Assembly (NCBI GenBank): GCA_003612285.1
Contig: RAYE01000021.1
Span: forward strand, 1 to 64,000
Length of the DNA: 64,000 bases
Source: a bacterium D16-51
GTDB taxonomy: Bacteria; Bacillota; Clostridia; Lachnospirales; Lachnospiraceae
Direction of reading: 5' to 3'
The notes beneath the pieces are model-generated. The model searched no databases. It was not told the DNA's origin and worked only from the letters and a program-made list of their open reading frames with translations. How positions within the stretch are numbered: the stretch's first letter is position 1; each line of letters starts with the position of its first letter. This document shows, piece after piece, positions 7,672 through 16,647 of the stretch. The translations under genes were made by a program, and so were the position numbers.

Positions 7672-9438
7672 ATGGCAGAAGAAGTAATAGCTTATGTAAA
7701 TGAAAATATCTTTGGTATCTGGTTTCTAATTGGGGCCGCATTAGTATTTTGGATGCAGGCAGGGTTTGCAATGGTAGAGGCAGGTTTTACCAGAGCAAAG
7801 AGCGCCGGCAATATTATTATGAAGAACCTGATGGACTTCTGCATTGGTACAGTTATGTTTATACTGATTGGTTTTTCGCTTTTACTTGGGGAAGATTTTC
7901 TTGGTTTTATTGGGAAGCCGGGATTTGACCTATTAACGGCTTATTCCGATTTTAATTTTTCTTCTTTTGTTTTTAACCTGGTATTTTGTGCAACGACTGC
8001 GACAATTGTATCAGGAGCAATGGCAGAGAGGACAAAATTTTTATCATATTGTATTTATTCAGCAGTGATTTCAGCAGTGATTTATCCGATTGAAGCGCAC
8101 TGGATCTGGGGAGGCGGCTGGCTTGCACAGCAGGGATTCCATGATTTTGCAGGTTCTTGTGCAATCCACATGGTTGGTGGAATCTGTGCCCTGATTGGTG
8201 CGAAAATCTTAGGGCCGCGTATTGGGAAGTTCAGCAAGCGTACCGGAAAGCCTCATGCGATTCCGGGGCACAACCTTCCAATTGGCGCTTTGGGTGTATT
8301 TATTTTATGGTTTGGATGGTATGGGTTTAATGGCGCTGCCGCAACATCTTTGGCAGATTTGGCGTCTATTTTCCTGACAACGACGGTTGCGCCGGCAATT
8401 GCAACGGTTGTATGTATGGTCTTTACCTGGTTAAAATATGGGAAGCCGGATGTTTCTATGTGTTTAAATGCGTCTCTTGCAGGGCTTGTGGCAATTACCG
8501 CTTCCTGTGATGTGACCGACTGCCTGGGAGCTTCTGTAATTGGGTTTGTTGCAGGGCTGTTAGTCGTATTTGGCGTATGGCTTTTGGATTATAAGCTGCA
8601 TATTGACGACCCGGTAGGCGCTGTGGCAGTACATATGATGAATGGGCTTTGGGGTACGTTTGCGGTTGGTCTGTTTGCAACGTCTTCTGCACCGGGATAT
8701 GCAATTGCCCTGGATGGCGGCGCAATAAAAGGAGAAGGGCTGTTTTATGGCGGCGGTTTTACACAGTTTGGACTTCAGTGCATAGGGATTTTAAGTGTTG
8801 CAGCCTGGGCGGCTATAACGATTACTATTACGTTTTTTGTAATTAAGGCAACCGTCGGCCTGCGTGTTACCCCGGAAGAGGAATTGCAGGGGCTGGATAT
8901 GCAGGAACATGGTCTTTCTTCCGCCTATGCAGACTTTATGCCGGCAGGAAATATGTTCTATTCTGCGGGTACTTCAATTGAGACATTAAAGGGTGACGTT
9001 CCGATGAACCAGGCAGTAACTGTTGTGGATGCAACAGAAAAAGTACCGGCTTCCTACCAGGATGCAAAAGAGGAGAAGACGCCGAAATTTACAAAGATTT
9101 CGATTGTATGCCAGCAGAGCAAGTTTGATGACTTAAAGGAGGCAATGAACAGCATTGGCGTACAGGGCATTACGGTAACGCAGGTGCTTGGCTGCGGTAC
9201 ACAGAAGGGGATTACCAGTATGTACCGTGGGGCAGAGCTGGATGTTATCCTGCTTCCAAAGATGAAGGTGGAAGTTGTTGTCAGCGCCGTGCCGGTTGAC
9301 AAAGTGGTTGAAACGGCTAAAAGAGCGCTTTATACCGGAAATATCGGCGATGGTAAAATTTTTGTGTATGATGTGGAAGATATCGTGAAAGTCCGTACTG
9401 GTGAAAGGGGATTTGATGCTTTGCAGGGGGATGATTAA
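7672..9438 (+). CDS. amt: Ammonium transporter fused to a C-terminal P-II (GlnB/GlnK) domain
   Basis: The protein has 588 residues. Residues 1 to about 410 form the multi-helix Amt channel (FWMQAGFAMVEAGF at the first helix; later the paired histidine regions HWIWGGGWL and HMMNGLWG). A linker follows, and residues from about 478 to the end match P-II proteins: a KISIVCQQSKFDDLKEAM start, a T-loop containing MYRGAE with its conserved tyrosine, and a C-terminal GDGKIFVYDVEDIVKVRTGE. Free P-II trimers normally plug Amt trimers when nitrogen is plentiful. Here the regulator is built in, so 2-oxoglutarate and adenylates may gate uptake in cis. The ATG has GAGGGAT upstream. The 64-residue gene after it may be co-expressed. 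Confidence 0.95.
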   Translation: MAEEVIAYVNENIFGIWFLIGAALVFWMQAGFAMVEAGFTRAKSAGNIIMKNLMDFCIGTVMFILIGFSLLLGEDFLGFIGKPGFDLLTAYSDFNFSSFVFNLVFCATTATIVSGAMAERTKFLSYCIYSAVISAVIYPIEAHWIWGGGWLAQQGFHDFAGSCAIHMVGGICALIGAKILGPRIGKFSKRTGKPHAIPGHNLPIGALGVFILWFGWYGFNGAAATSLADLASIFLTTTVAPAIATVVCMVFTWLKYGKPDVSMCLNASLAGLVAITASCDVTDCLGASVIGFVAGLLVVFGVWLLDYKLHIDDPVGAVAVHMMNGLWGTFAVGLFATSSAPGYAIALDGGAIKGEGLFYGGGFTQFGLQCIGILSVAAWAAITITITFFVIKATVGLRVTPEEELQGLDMQEHGLSSAYADFMPAGNMFYSAGTSIETLKGDVPMNQAVTVVDATEKVPASYQDAKEEKTPKFTKISIVCQQSKFDDLKEAMNSIGVQGITVTQVLGCGTQKGITSMYRGAELDVILLPKMKVEVVVSAVPVDKVVETAKRALYTGNIGDGKIFVYDVEDIVKVRTGERGFDALQGDD

Positions 9439-9440
9439 CC

Positions 9441-9469
9441 TTGCAAAGCAGGCATCCTTGTTGTATAAT
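9441..9469 (+). promoter_or_regulatory. Promoter of the 64-residue protein gene
   Basis: TTGCAA (9441-9446), a 17-bp spacer and TATAAT (9464-9469) lie between the amt stop and the ATG at 9499, so the small gene can be transcribed independently. Confidence 0.65.
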
Positions 9470-9498
9470 TTATAGTATGATGCAACGGGGGTGAAACG

Positions 9499-9693
9499 AT
9501 GCCAGACACTAATTTAGAGATTACACAAAAAGCTATGGAAGATTTTAAAAAGATTCAGGAATATATGCTTCTGGCAAAGGAAGAGAACTCTGTTAAAACG
9601 TATGCAAAATTAAAAAAAGAATATTTGTATCTTAAAAGCTTTCTTAATGTGGCTGGTGTAAACCTTACAGACATTGATGAGATAAAAGAATAG
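9499..9693 (+). CDS. 64-residue protein of unknown function, paralogue of the gene at 58693
   Basis: The small, charged, predicted all-helical soluble protein ends in NVAGVNLTDIDEIKE. The product of 58693-58896 shares the same layout: TNLEI, then a DF-[KR]-KIQ-x-YM-x-[IL]-AK-[KE]-EN core, a Y-x-[EK]-LK-[EK]-x-Y-x-[FY]-LK stretch and the VAGVNLTD end. The match is strong over nearly the whole length, so this is a real conserved family. It has its own promoter, a ribosome site (GGGGGTG) and a terminator. It follows amt-PII, but the paralogue does not, so a nitrogen role is not established. Confidence 0.75.
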   Translation: MPDTNLEITQKAMEDFKKIQEYMLLAKEENSVKTYAKLKKEYLYLKSFLNVAGVNLTDIDEIKE

Positions 9694-9721
9694 GAAAGTT
9701 TTGGGGTAAGATAAATAAGGA

Positions 9722-9761
9722 AATGGCATCTGCTTTGATAAAGAAGATGCTATTTCTTTTT
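9722..9761 (+). terminator. Intrinsic terminator after the 64-residue gene
   Basis: GCATCT (9726-9731) pairs with AGATGC (9745-9750), followed by a T-rich tract to 9761. Confidence 0.6.
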
Positions 9762-9842
9762 AGGAACTGTTAATAATTAAATTGAACAACTTACTTGTCT
9801 GTTTCTTCGTAACTTGTTCATTTAATTTATTAACAGTTCCTT
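9761..9842. repeat. 82-bp palindromic repeat (MITE-like or large hairpin)
   Basis: The arms 9761-9792 and 9811-9842 are near-perfect inverted repeats starting AGGAACTGTTAATAA, with a centre of about 18 bp. Related ACAGTTCCTAAG ends occur at 4851-4862 and 51568-51579. No clear target duplication is seen. It may be a small non-autonomous element or a strong bidirectional terminator. Confidence 0.55.
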
Positions 9843-9896
9843 AGTGTGGCAGGAAATTGCGTTGATGCGTTTTTTTTGGTAGAAATGGGGATTATA

Positions 9897-10598
9897 ATGA
9901 GCAGGATTTTAGTATGTGATGATGACAGGGAAATTGTAGAAGCGGTAGCTATTTATCTGGAGCAGGAGGGTTACGAGGTGTTAAAGGCGTATGACGGGGA
10001 AGAGGCGATACGTCTTTTAGGGCAGGAGAAAGCAGACCTTTTGATTATTGACGTAATGATGCCAAAGCTTGGCGGCGTAGAGGCTACTTTCCGTATTCGG
10101 GAAAAAAGCGGCATTCCCATTATTATATTGTCTGCAAAGTCAGAAGACCAGGACAAGATTTTTGGTTTGAAGGTAGGGGCGGATGACTATGTGACAAAGC
10201 CGTTTAACCCAAGGGAGCTTCTGGCGCGGGTACAGTCTTTACTGCGCCGGAGCCAGGTCTTAAACAAGGCAGCAGGGAATGAGACGGCAAATGGGGTTTT
10301 CCGGAATGGCGGCCTGGTGATGAATGATGAACGCAAGATTGTGGAAGTAGATGGGGAAAGGGTGCGCCTGACGCCATTAGAATATAATATTTTATTGTTT
10401 TTTATGAAGCATTTGGGCATGACTTTTTCGACCAGCCAGATTTATGAGGCGATTTGGAATGAGGAATCATATGGGGATGACAATGTGGTGGCAGTCCATA
10501 TCCGCCATATCAGGGAGAAAATTGAAATAAATCCCAAAAAGCCAAAATATTTGCAGGTTGTATGGGGAATTGGCTATAAAATGGAAAAGATAGAGTAA
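9897..10598 (+). CDS. OmpR-family response regulator
   Basis: The receiver (residues 1-115) has VCDDD, the phosphoacceptor in LLIIDVMMPKLGG, SAKSED and the lysine in VTKPFNP. The winged helix (about 135-230) ends VWGIGYK. The start is the ATG at 9897, giving MSRILVCDDD, with GGGG 6-7 nt upstream. A longer in-frame extension would add residues unlike any receiver. The large kinase gene begins 14 bp downstream. The pair resembles VanR/VanS-type systems by domain content only. Confidence 0.9.
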   Translation: MSRILVCDDDREIVEAVAIYLEQEGYEVLKAYDGEEAIRLLGQEKADLLIIDVMMPKLGGVEATFRIREKSGIPIIILSAKSEDQDKIFGLKVGADDYVTKPFNPRELLARVQSLLRRSQVLNKAAGNETANGVFRNGGLVMNDERKIVEVDGERVRLTPLEYNILLFFMKHLGMTFSTSQIYEAIWNEESYGDDNVVAVHIRHIREKIEINPKKPKYLQVVWGIGYKMEKIE

Positions 10599-10611
10599 GG
10601 AGGCAGAAGGG

Positions 10612-13407
10612 GTGAAGCGGTGGAAACAGTCAGGGGTGGTGAGGTTTTTTCTCCTTATTGTCTTAGCGGTGTCTGTCCTGATGGATGTACTTGCAGGGAT
10701 GTATCTGCTTGTGGGGAAGGAATATGCCCTGTCTGGAAAAAAAGAGGGGAACGATTTTTTTGTATCACAGGAAGGGACTTCCTATCTTTTGGATGGGTAT
10801 CTCCGTCTTTTTGAAGAATATATGAGGATTGGGAACCTAATTACAACGGATGGGGAGATTGATTATAATAAGGAAATCCTGGTATCTTTACTGGATGATG
10901 AAAGCTATACGCTGCAGGATTTGTTAAAGAACCCTTCTTCTGAGGGGGAAGCGGTGGAACAGTTTAGAAGTTTTATCGAAAATTTTGAGCAGAACTGCCA
11001 GGAGGGAAAAAGTTATCCGTGGTATACCCGTTATTCTTTCCGGATTGAGAAGAATCTTGTGCTGGAGGAAAATAATATCTTTCAGTTTTGCTCGCCGAAT
11101 GCTGTCCCCGTGACGGAAAAACAGCTTAAAAATATGAAAAAATACCGAAAAAATATGGTGGTGGTTTCTATGGGCCAGGGAGAAGAGGATGCGCAGAAAA
11201 ATAAAGCGCTCCGTTTTTCTTTTTTCGGAGAGGAACAGGACAGGCTTTTGTTTACAGCAAGAAGCAGCTATGAGAGATATTTGATGGAGTATTTTCCAGA
11301 ATATGCAAAGGTTTATGCACTGAAAAAAATAGAGGAATCTTATGGAAATTCTGACAGGGGAGTGTTTTTTGAAGCATACCGTGCGTATTATAAAGGGGAA
11401 CAGGAAAAAGGGGCAGAAGAAGAATTTTTTCGGAAGGTAAAGAAAAGCAGAAAGCAGTATGAGGAACTGCTTCCTGAAGGGCAGACGCCCTGGAGCGTGC
11501 ATAAAGTGCCAAGAAGCATCCGGGAAGCAAAGGAATTTGCTGTTTTCCTGGTAGAGACGTATCAGGAGATGAAATATTTTTTTGCAAAATCAAATTTTGT
11601 ATTTGGATATGAGAATACAAAAAACATTCTTGTTACAAACAATAGTAAACTTTGGGAGGAAATGAAGGCTTACGCGGAAAAAGGGGATGCAAAGCCTGTA
11701 TCAGATTCGGACAGGCTGATGTATGCCTATTTTAGGGGGACGGCCTATGCAGGGGTCACTAATTTTTTGCAGGACTCATTCTTAATGTCTGGCAACGTAT
11801 TGGAAAAACTCAGGGAGATAGGCATAAATTACAGCGGGGCGTCTTACCTGATTGGGGCGGGGCTGGATTTGCGCAGCACAGCGCAGGGGAAATATGGGGA
11901 TTCATTTGCAGTATATTATAAAAAATCCCATCAAATCCTTCACATGCTGGAGATTGGGAAGGATTTAAGCATTGGGCTGGTATTTACAGTTGTGAGTTTT
12001 ATTCTCTTAGCGTGCACGTATTCGGGGGAATCAGCAGAAAAGGGGAATCTCCTGAAATGGCATGACAGGATTTGGCTGGAGGTACAGCTTCTGGCAGCTG
12101 CTGTTATGGCTGGGATGATGCGCTGGGTTTATAGATTGTGGGATAGGGCGGCTGACCATATTCTGATTTTGTTTTTTGGCGTTTTCCTGGCGGCTTTGTG
12201 CTACCTGTGCCTGGGGATATTATTAAGCATTATTAAGAGGGCAAAGCTTCACTGTGGCATCCGGTACAGTATTACGGGCCTGTTTGTTACTGAGGTATTA
12301 TTTCGGAAAACAGGCTTGCGGGAATGGGCAGCACTGATGAGAAAACGGTTTGCTTTCCTCCCGCCAAAGCAGAAATATGTCTGCCTGTTTTTTGTTGAAT
12401 TTGTAGTGTTGTTTTATTTAGCTGGGAGCCTGTTTTTTATATGGTTTGATACCAAAACAAGCGTTGTTTCTTTTTTTACCTCCCTGCCTGGTATTTTTTT
12501 CCTTGTGCTGGCAATTGGTTTTCTGGGGCTGCTGTTGGCCTGGCAGGGAAGGGCATGGAAAAATGAAGAGGCAGATTTGCTGCTGATTGAGGGAATGCAG
12601 AAAATAATGGAAGGCGATTTTTCCAGCCAGCTTCCGGGTTTGGAGGAGGCAGGATACCGCAAGATGCTTTTGGGGGCTTCTGTAAACGGCATGGGGGAAG
12701 CGCTGGCGCGTGCCGTGGAAGAGAGCGTTCGCAGTGAGCGGATGAAGACAGAATTGATTGCCAATGTGTCGCATGATATTAAAACGCCTCTGACATCCGT
12801 GCTGAATTATGTGGATTTGATGCGGCAGGAAAAGACAGAGAATGAGAAAATGAAAAAATATGTTGAGGTGTTAGAGCGGAAGTCCCAGCGGCTGAAAACG
12901 CTCCTGGAAGATTTGGTAGAGGCTTCCAAGGCTTCCAGCGGCGTGATGGAGTTAGAAATCGGCACTATAAATTTTAATGAGTTAATCCGGCAGACAAATG
13001 GGGAATTTGAGGAACGTTTTGAGGAATGCCATCTGGAACTTGTGTCAGAACTTCCAGAGGAAAATTATTATTTCCAGGGAGACGGCAGGAGGGTATTCCG
13101 TATTTTGGAAAACCTCTATAATAATACGGCAAAATACGCTATGCCATATACAAGGGTCTACCTGTCGTTAACACCTGAGGACGGTTTTTTGGTGTTCCGG
13201 ATAAAAAATATTTCTGCTTCCCGCCTTAATATCAGCCCGGAAGAGCTGACGGAGCGGTTTGTGCGCGGCGACCGTTCCCGTACAACGGAAGGGAGCGGCC
13301 TGGGGCTTTCGATAGCAAAGAGCCTGACAGAATTAATGGGAGGGACTTTTGCAATTGAGCTGGATGGTGACTTATTCTGTGCAGTCGTTTCCTTTCCGGA
13401 AGGTTGA
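10612..13407 (+). CDS. Large multi-span sensor histidine kinase (931 residues)
   Basis: The start is GTG at 10612, preceded by AAGGAGG. One membrane helix (about 9-31) precedes an extracytoplasmic region of over 400 residues. Several helices follow (about 455-475, 490-510, 515-545, 595-620, 635-655). After these come a HisKA domain with the H-box LIANVSHDIKTPLTS (His near residue 722) and a HATPase with LYNNTAKYA and EGSGLGLSIAK. Most kinases of this class are 350-600 residues, so the external domain is unusual. It contains no domain I recognise. Together with the regulator at 9897 it forms a complete system, and its target genes are not evident. Confidence 0.9.
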   Translation: MKRWKQSGVVRFFLLIVLAVSVLMDVLAGMYLLVGKEYALSGKKEGNDFFVSQEGTSYLLDGYLRLFEEYMRIGNLITTDGEIDYNKEILVSLLDDESYTLQDLLKNPSSEGEAVEQFRSFIENFEQNCQEGKSYPWYTRYSFRIEKNLVLEENNIFQFCSPNAVPVTEKQLKNMKKYRKNMVVVSMGQGEEDAQKNKALRFSFFGEEQDRLLFTARSSYERYLMEYFPEYAKVYALKKIEESYGNSDRGVFFEAYRAYYKGEQEKGAEEEFFRKVKKSRKQYEELLPEGQTPWSVHKVPRSIREAKEFAVFLVETYQEMKYFFAKSNFVFGYENTKNILVTNNSKLWEEMKAYAEKGDAKPVSDSDRLMYAYFRGTAYAGVTNFLQDSFLMSGNVLEKLREIGINYSGASYLIGAGLDLRSTAQGKYGDSFAVYYKKSHQILHMLEIGKDLSIGLVFTVVSFILLACTYSGESAEKGNLLKWHDRIWLEVQLLAAAVMAGMMRWVYRLWDRAADHILILFFGVFLAALCYLCLGILLSIIKRAKLHCGIRYSITGLFVTEVLFRKTGLREWAALMRKRFAFLPPKQKYVCLFFVEFVVLFYLAGSLFFIWFDTKTSVVSFFTSLPGIFFLVLAIGFLGLLLAWQGRAWKNEEADLLLIEGMQKIMEGDFSSQLPGLEEAGYRKMLLGASVNGMGEALARAVEESVRSERMKTELIANVSHDIKTPLTSVLNYVDLMRQEKTENEKMKKYVEVLERKSQRLKTLLEDLVEASKASSGVMELEIGTINFNELIRQTNGEFEERFEECHLELVSELPEENYYFQGDGRRVFRILENLYNNTAKYAMPYTRVYLSLTPEDGFLVFRIKNISASRLNISPEELTERFVRGDRSRTTEGSGLGLSIAKSLTELMGGTFAIELDGDLFCAVVSFPEG

Positions 13408-13468
13408 CTTTTTGGGGATAGTCTGTTTATACTGATATAGATTGGCAGGAACAGGAGGGAATAAAGGT

Positions 13469-15082
13469 ATGGGAATTTATCTGAATCCGGGGAATACAGG
13501 CTTTGCAAGGGTGTTGAATTCCCAGATCTATGTAGACAAGACGGGGATTTTAGGATACTTAAATTCGGTAATTGATACAGAGCAGTGTTATGTTTGTGTC
13601 AGCCGCCCAAGGCGTTTTGGAAAATCAATTACAGCGGAGATGATTACAGCATATTATGGGGCAGGATGTGATTCCACAGGCTTGTTCCGTGGGTTGAAAA
13701 TTTCTGCAAACCCTGGTTTTACAAGACATTTGAATCAATATAACGTGATCTATGCTGATATGAACGATTTTCGTAATAAAAGTTTGATGGATGGGCAGGG
13801 GCATACAAAAGCAATGGAGAGCATTTGTTTGTTCCAGAAGGAAATTATCAGGGAATTGAGGAAACAATTCCCTAATCAGATAGAAGAGGGGGAATATGGG
13901 CTGCCATCTGCCCTTACCCAGATTTATCAAAAGTCAGGGGTGCAGTTTATTATTATTCTTGATGAATGGGATGCTGTTTTCCGTGAGGATAAAATGGAGA
14001 TAGAGGCACAGGAGGCGTATATTAACCTGCTTCGCGGCCTTTTTAAAAGCGCTAATTCCAGAAAGTTTATAAAGCTGGCATATTTAACAGGGATCCTTCC
14101 AATCAAGAAGTATGGGACGCAGTCTGCATTGAACAATTTTGATGAGTTTACGATGGTGATGCCAGAGCCCTTGGAAGAATATGTTGGATTTACAGAGAAA
14201 GAGGTAATGGCATTATATGAAGAATATGGTTTAGAATATGGGAAAGCAAAATATTGGTATGATGGTTATGTGTTTGGAGATGGGATACATGTATTTAATC
14301 CAAAATCAGTTGTTGATTCTATTCGGAGAAATCGGTTTGCAAGTTATTGGACGCGTACAGAAACTTATGAATCGTTAAAAGGATATATTAATATAGATTT
14401 TTCAGGACTGCGGGAGACGGTTGTCTGTATGATAGCAGGAGGCCGCTGTAAGGTGAATCCTGATAAATTCCAAAATGATATAACAACGTTTCATGACAGG
14501 GATGATATTTTAACATTGTTAATCCATCTGGGATATCTGGCATATGATTTCGAGGCAAAGGAAGCATATATACCTAACGAAGAAGTAAAAGGGGAGTTCC
14601 GGAATGCAGTAGAAGGATCTAGGTGGGATATTGTAGGGAAATTAATTGAGGAATCAGAAAAGCTTTTGCAGGCAACATGGCGGTTGGACTGCGAAGCAGT
14701 AGCAGAGGGGCTGGATAGGGTTCATATGGAAAATACCTCGATTCTTTCTTATCATGATGAAAATTCTTTAAGCTGCGTGGTTTCCCTGGCATATTACAGT
14801 GCTGTCAGGGAGTATGTTTTATTTCGGGAAATGCCTGCGGGAAAAGGGTATGCCGATATTGTATTTTTGCCAAAGCAGCATTCTGTAAAACCTGCTATGG
14901 TGGTAGAGTTAAAGTGGGATGCTTCTGTAGAAGGGGCTGTCAGCCAGATGAAAGAGAAACAGTATGGAAATAATTTAAAAAATTATACAGGAAAGATACT
15001 GCTGGTGGGGGTTAACTATGATAAAAAGACGAAAAATCATCAGTGTTTAATAGAGGAAATGGAAAAAACAGGGCAGAAATGA
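13469..15082 (+). CDS. AAA-ATPase-like protein with C-terminal PD-(D/E)XK nuclease domain
   Basis: The protein has 537 residues from the ATG at 13469 (AGGAGGG upstream). The N-terminus GNTGFARVLNSQIYVDKTG and the P-loop variant SRPRRFGKS are the hallmarks of the AAA-ATPase_like family (PF09820). IIILDEWDAVF supplies Walker B. The C-terminus has the PD-(D/E)XK arrangement GYADIVFLP followed by VVELKWD (PDDEXK_9-type). These proteins are abundant and multicopy in Bacteroidetes and Clostridia, and their role is unclear. A mobile or defence function has been suggested. Its stop overlaps the region just before miaB, so expression may be linked. Confidence 0.88.
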   Translation: MGIYLNPGNTGFARVLNSQIYVDKTGILGYLNSVIDTEQCYVCVSRPRRFGKSITAEMITAYYGAGCDSTGLFRGLKISANPGFTRHLNQYNVIYADMNDFRNKSLMDGQGHTKAMESICLFQKEIIRELRKQFPNQIEEGEYGLPSALTQIYQKSGVQFIIILDEWDAVFREDKMEIEAQEAYINLLRGLFKSANSRKFIKLAYLTGILPIKKYGTQSALNNFDEFTMVMPEPLEEYVGFTEKEVMALYEEYGLEYGKAKYWYDGYVFGDGIHVFNPKSVVDSIRRNRFASYWTRTETYESLKGYINIDFSGLRETVVCMIAGGRCKVNPDKFQNDITTFHDRDDILTLLIHLGYLAYDFEAKEAYIPNEEVKGEFRNAVEGSRWDIVGKLIEESEKLLQATWRLDCEAVAEGLDRVHMENTSILSYHDENSLSCVVSLAYYSAVREYVLFREMPAGKGYADIVFLPKQHSVKPAMVVELKWDASVEGAVSQMKEKQYGNNLKNYTGKILLVGVNYDKKTKNHQCLIEEMEKTGQK

Positions 15083-15090
15083 GGATAAAA

Positions 15091-16584
15091 ATGGAGATTG
15101 CTGGAAAGAAAGATGTAATGAACAGGAAAGAGATTGAAAAAAGGCTGGAAAAAATTGACCTTACGCTTCCCCCGCCTGAAACAGAGCCGGAGAGGCAGTA
15201 TTACTTTATACGTCTTTTGCAGGACTGGGCTGAAAAGAAGAAAAAGGAGCTTGGAAGGCCGTTATATGCCAATATTACAACGTTTGGCTGCCAGATGAAC
15301 GCGCGGGATTCTGAAAAAATCCTGGGGATTATGCAGATGGCCGGGTTTGAGGAAACGGAATCAGAGGAAGCAGATTTTTTGCTTTATAATACCTGTACCG
15401 TGCGGGAAAATGCCAATTTAAAGGTTTATGGGCGCCTGGGGCAGTTAAAGAAACAGAAGGAAAAAAATCCTGACATGGTGATTGCGCTTTGCGGCTGTAT
15501 GATGCAGGAAAAAGAAGTTGTGGAGAAGATTGGGAAAAGCTACAGGAATGTAGACATTATATTTGGGACACATAATATTTTTAAGCTTGCGGAACTGCTT
15601 TCGATTAAGCTGTTAGACCAGAGGGCAAAGCAGAAAATGCTGATAGATATCTGGGACGGGACAGAGGAGATTGTGGAAGACCTTCCTAATGAAAGGAAAT
15701 ATTCTTTTAAAGGCGGCGTGAATATAATGTTTGGCTGCAATAATTTCTGCAGTTACTGCATTGTGCCGTATGTCCGCGGAAGGGAACGGAGCCGGGAGCC
15801 AGAGGATATTATTGCAGAGATAAAGTGCATGGTGCAGGATGGTGTGAAAGAAGTAATGCTTTTGGGGCAGAATGTAAATTCTTATGGGAAAAACCTGAAA
15901 AACCCTGTTACATTTGCAGAACTTTTAAGGCGGGCAGAGGAAATTGAAGGGCTGGAAAGAATCCGTTTTATGACGTCCCATCCAAAAGATTTATCAGATG
16001 AACTGATTCAGGTAATGGCAGATTCTAAAAAAATCTGCCATCATATGCATCTGCCATTGCAGTCTGGCAGCAGCCGGCTTTTAAAGGTGATGAACCGGCG
16101 GTATACAAAAGAAGATTATCTCCTTCTGGTAGAAAAACTGCGGAAAGCAGTGCCGGATATTGCGCTGACAACAGACATTATCGTAGGGTTTCCGGGGGAG
16201 ACAGAAGAGGATTTTGAAGAAACGCTTGACCTTGTCAGGACAGTGGGATATGACAATGCATTTACCTTTTTATATAGTAAAAGGACGGGGACGCCGGCGG
16301 CATCTATGGAAGGGCAGGTGTTGCCAGAAGTGGCAAAAGAACGCTTTGACCGCCTGCTTACGGAAGTACAGCAGATTTCAGCACAAAAAGCCGCAAAGCG
16401 GACAGGGACTGTGCACACAATATTAGTGGAAGAGGTGAATCAGCAGGATTCTTCCCTGCTGACAGGGAGGGGCAGCCAGAATTTCCTAGTGCATTTCCCG
16501 GGGGACAAAGCGCAGGTTGGCACGTTTGTTAACGTTCGGTTGGAAGAGAGCAAAGGGTTTTATTATCTGGGGAAACAGGTATAA
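15091..16584 (+). CDS. miaB: tRNA-2-methylthio-N6-dimethylallyladenosine synthase
   Basis: This is a radical SAM methylthiotransferase that converts i6A37 to ms2i6A37 in tRNAs reading UNN codons. The N-terminal UPF0004 domain has TFGCQMNARDSEK, TCTVRENA and ALCGCMMQ, whose three cysteines bind the second Fe-S cluster. The radical SAM site is FGCNNFCSYCIVPYVRGRE (Cx3Cx2C). A TRAM domain closes the protein. The ATG at 15091 has GAGG 6 nt upstream. Earlier in-frame starts overlap the preceding gene. MiaB-like RimO is encoded at 24256 and differs in its SLGCDKN signature. Confidence 0.95.
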   Translation: MEIAGKKDVMNRKEIEKRLEKIDLTLPPPETEPERQYYFIRLLQDWAEKKKKELGRPLYANITTFGCQMNARDSEKILGIMQMAGFEETESEEADFLLYNTCTVRENANLKVYGRLGQLKKQKEKNPDMVIALCGCMMQEKEVVEKIGKSYRNVDIIFGTHNIFKLAELLSIKLLDQRAKQKMLIDIWDGTEEIVEDLPNERKYSFKGGVNIMFGCNNFCSYCIVPYVRGRERSREPEDIIAEIKCMVQDGVKEVMLLGQNVNSYGKNLKNPVTFAELLRRAEEIEGLERIRFMTSHPKDLSDELIQVMADSKKICHHMHLPLQSGSSRLLKVMNRRYTKEDYLLLVEKLRKAVPDIALTTDIIVGFPGETEEDFEETLDLVRTVGYDNAFTFLYSKRTGTPAASMEGQVLPEVAKERFDRLLTEVQQISAQKAAKRTGTVHTILVEEVNQQDSSLLTGRGSQNFLVHFPGDKAQVGTFVNVRLEESKGFYYLGKQV

Positions 16585-16647
16585 GAGCGGCAGGAAGGTT
16601 TGGCAGCTGGCATGGGACAAAGGCCGTGGCAGAAAGGCGGGATGAGC

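Noticed and set aside
9846-9896. Longer start for the response regulator at 9897
   Set aside because: The added residues do not match receiver domains and include an intergenic repeat. ATG 9897 has a spaced ribosome site.
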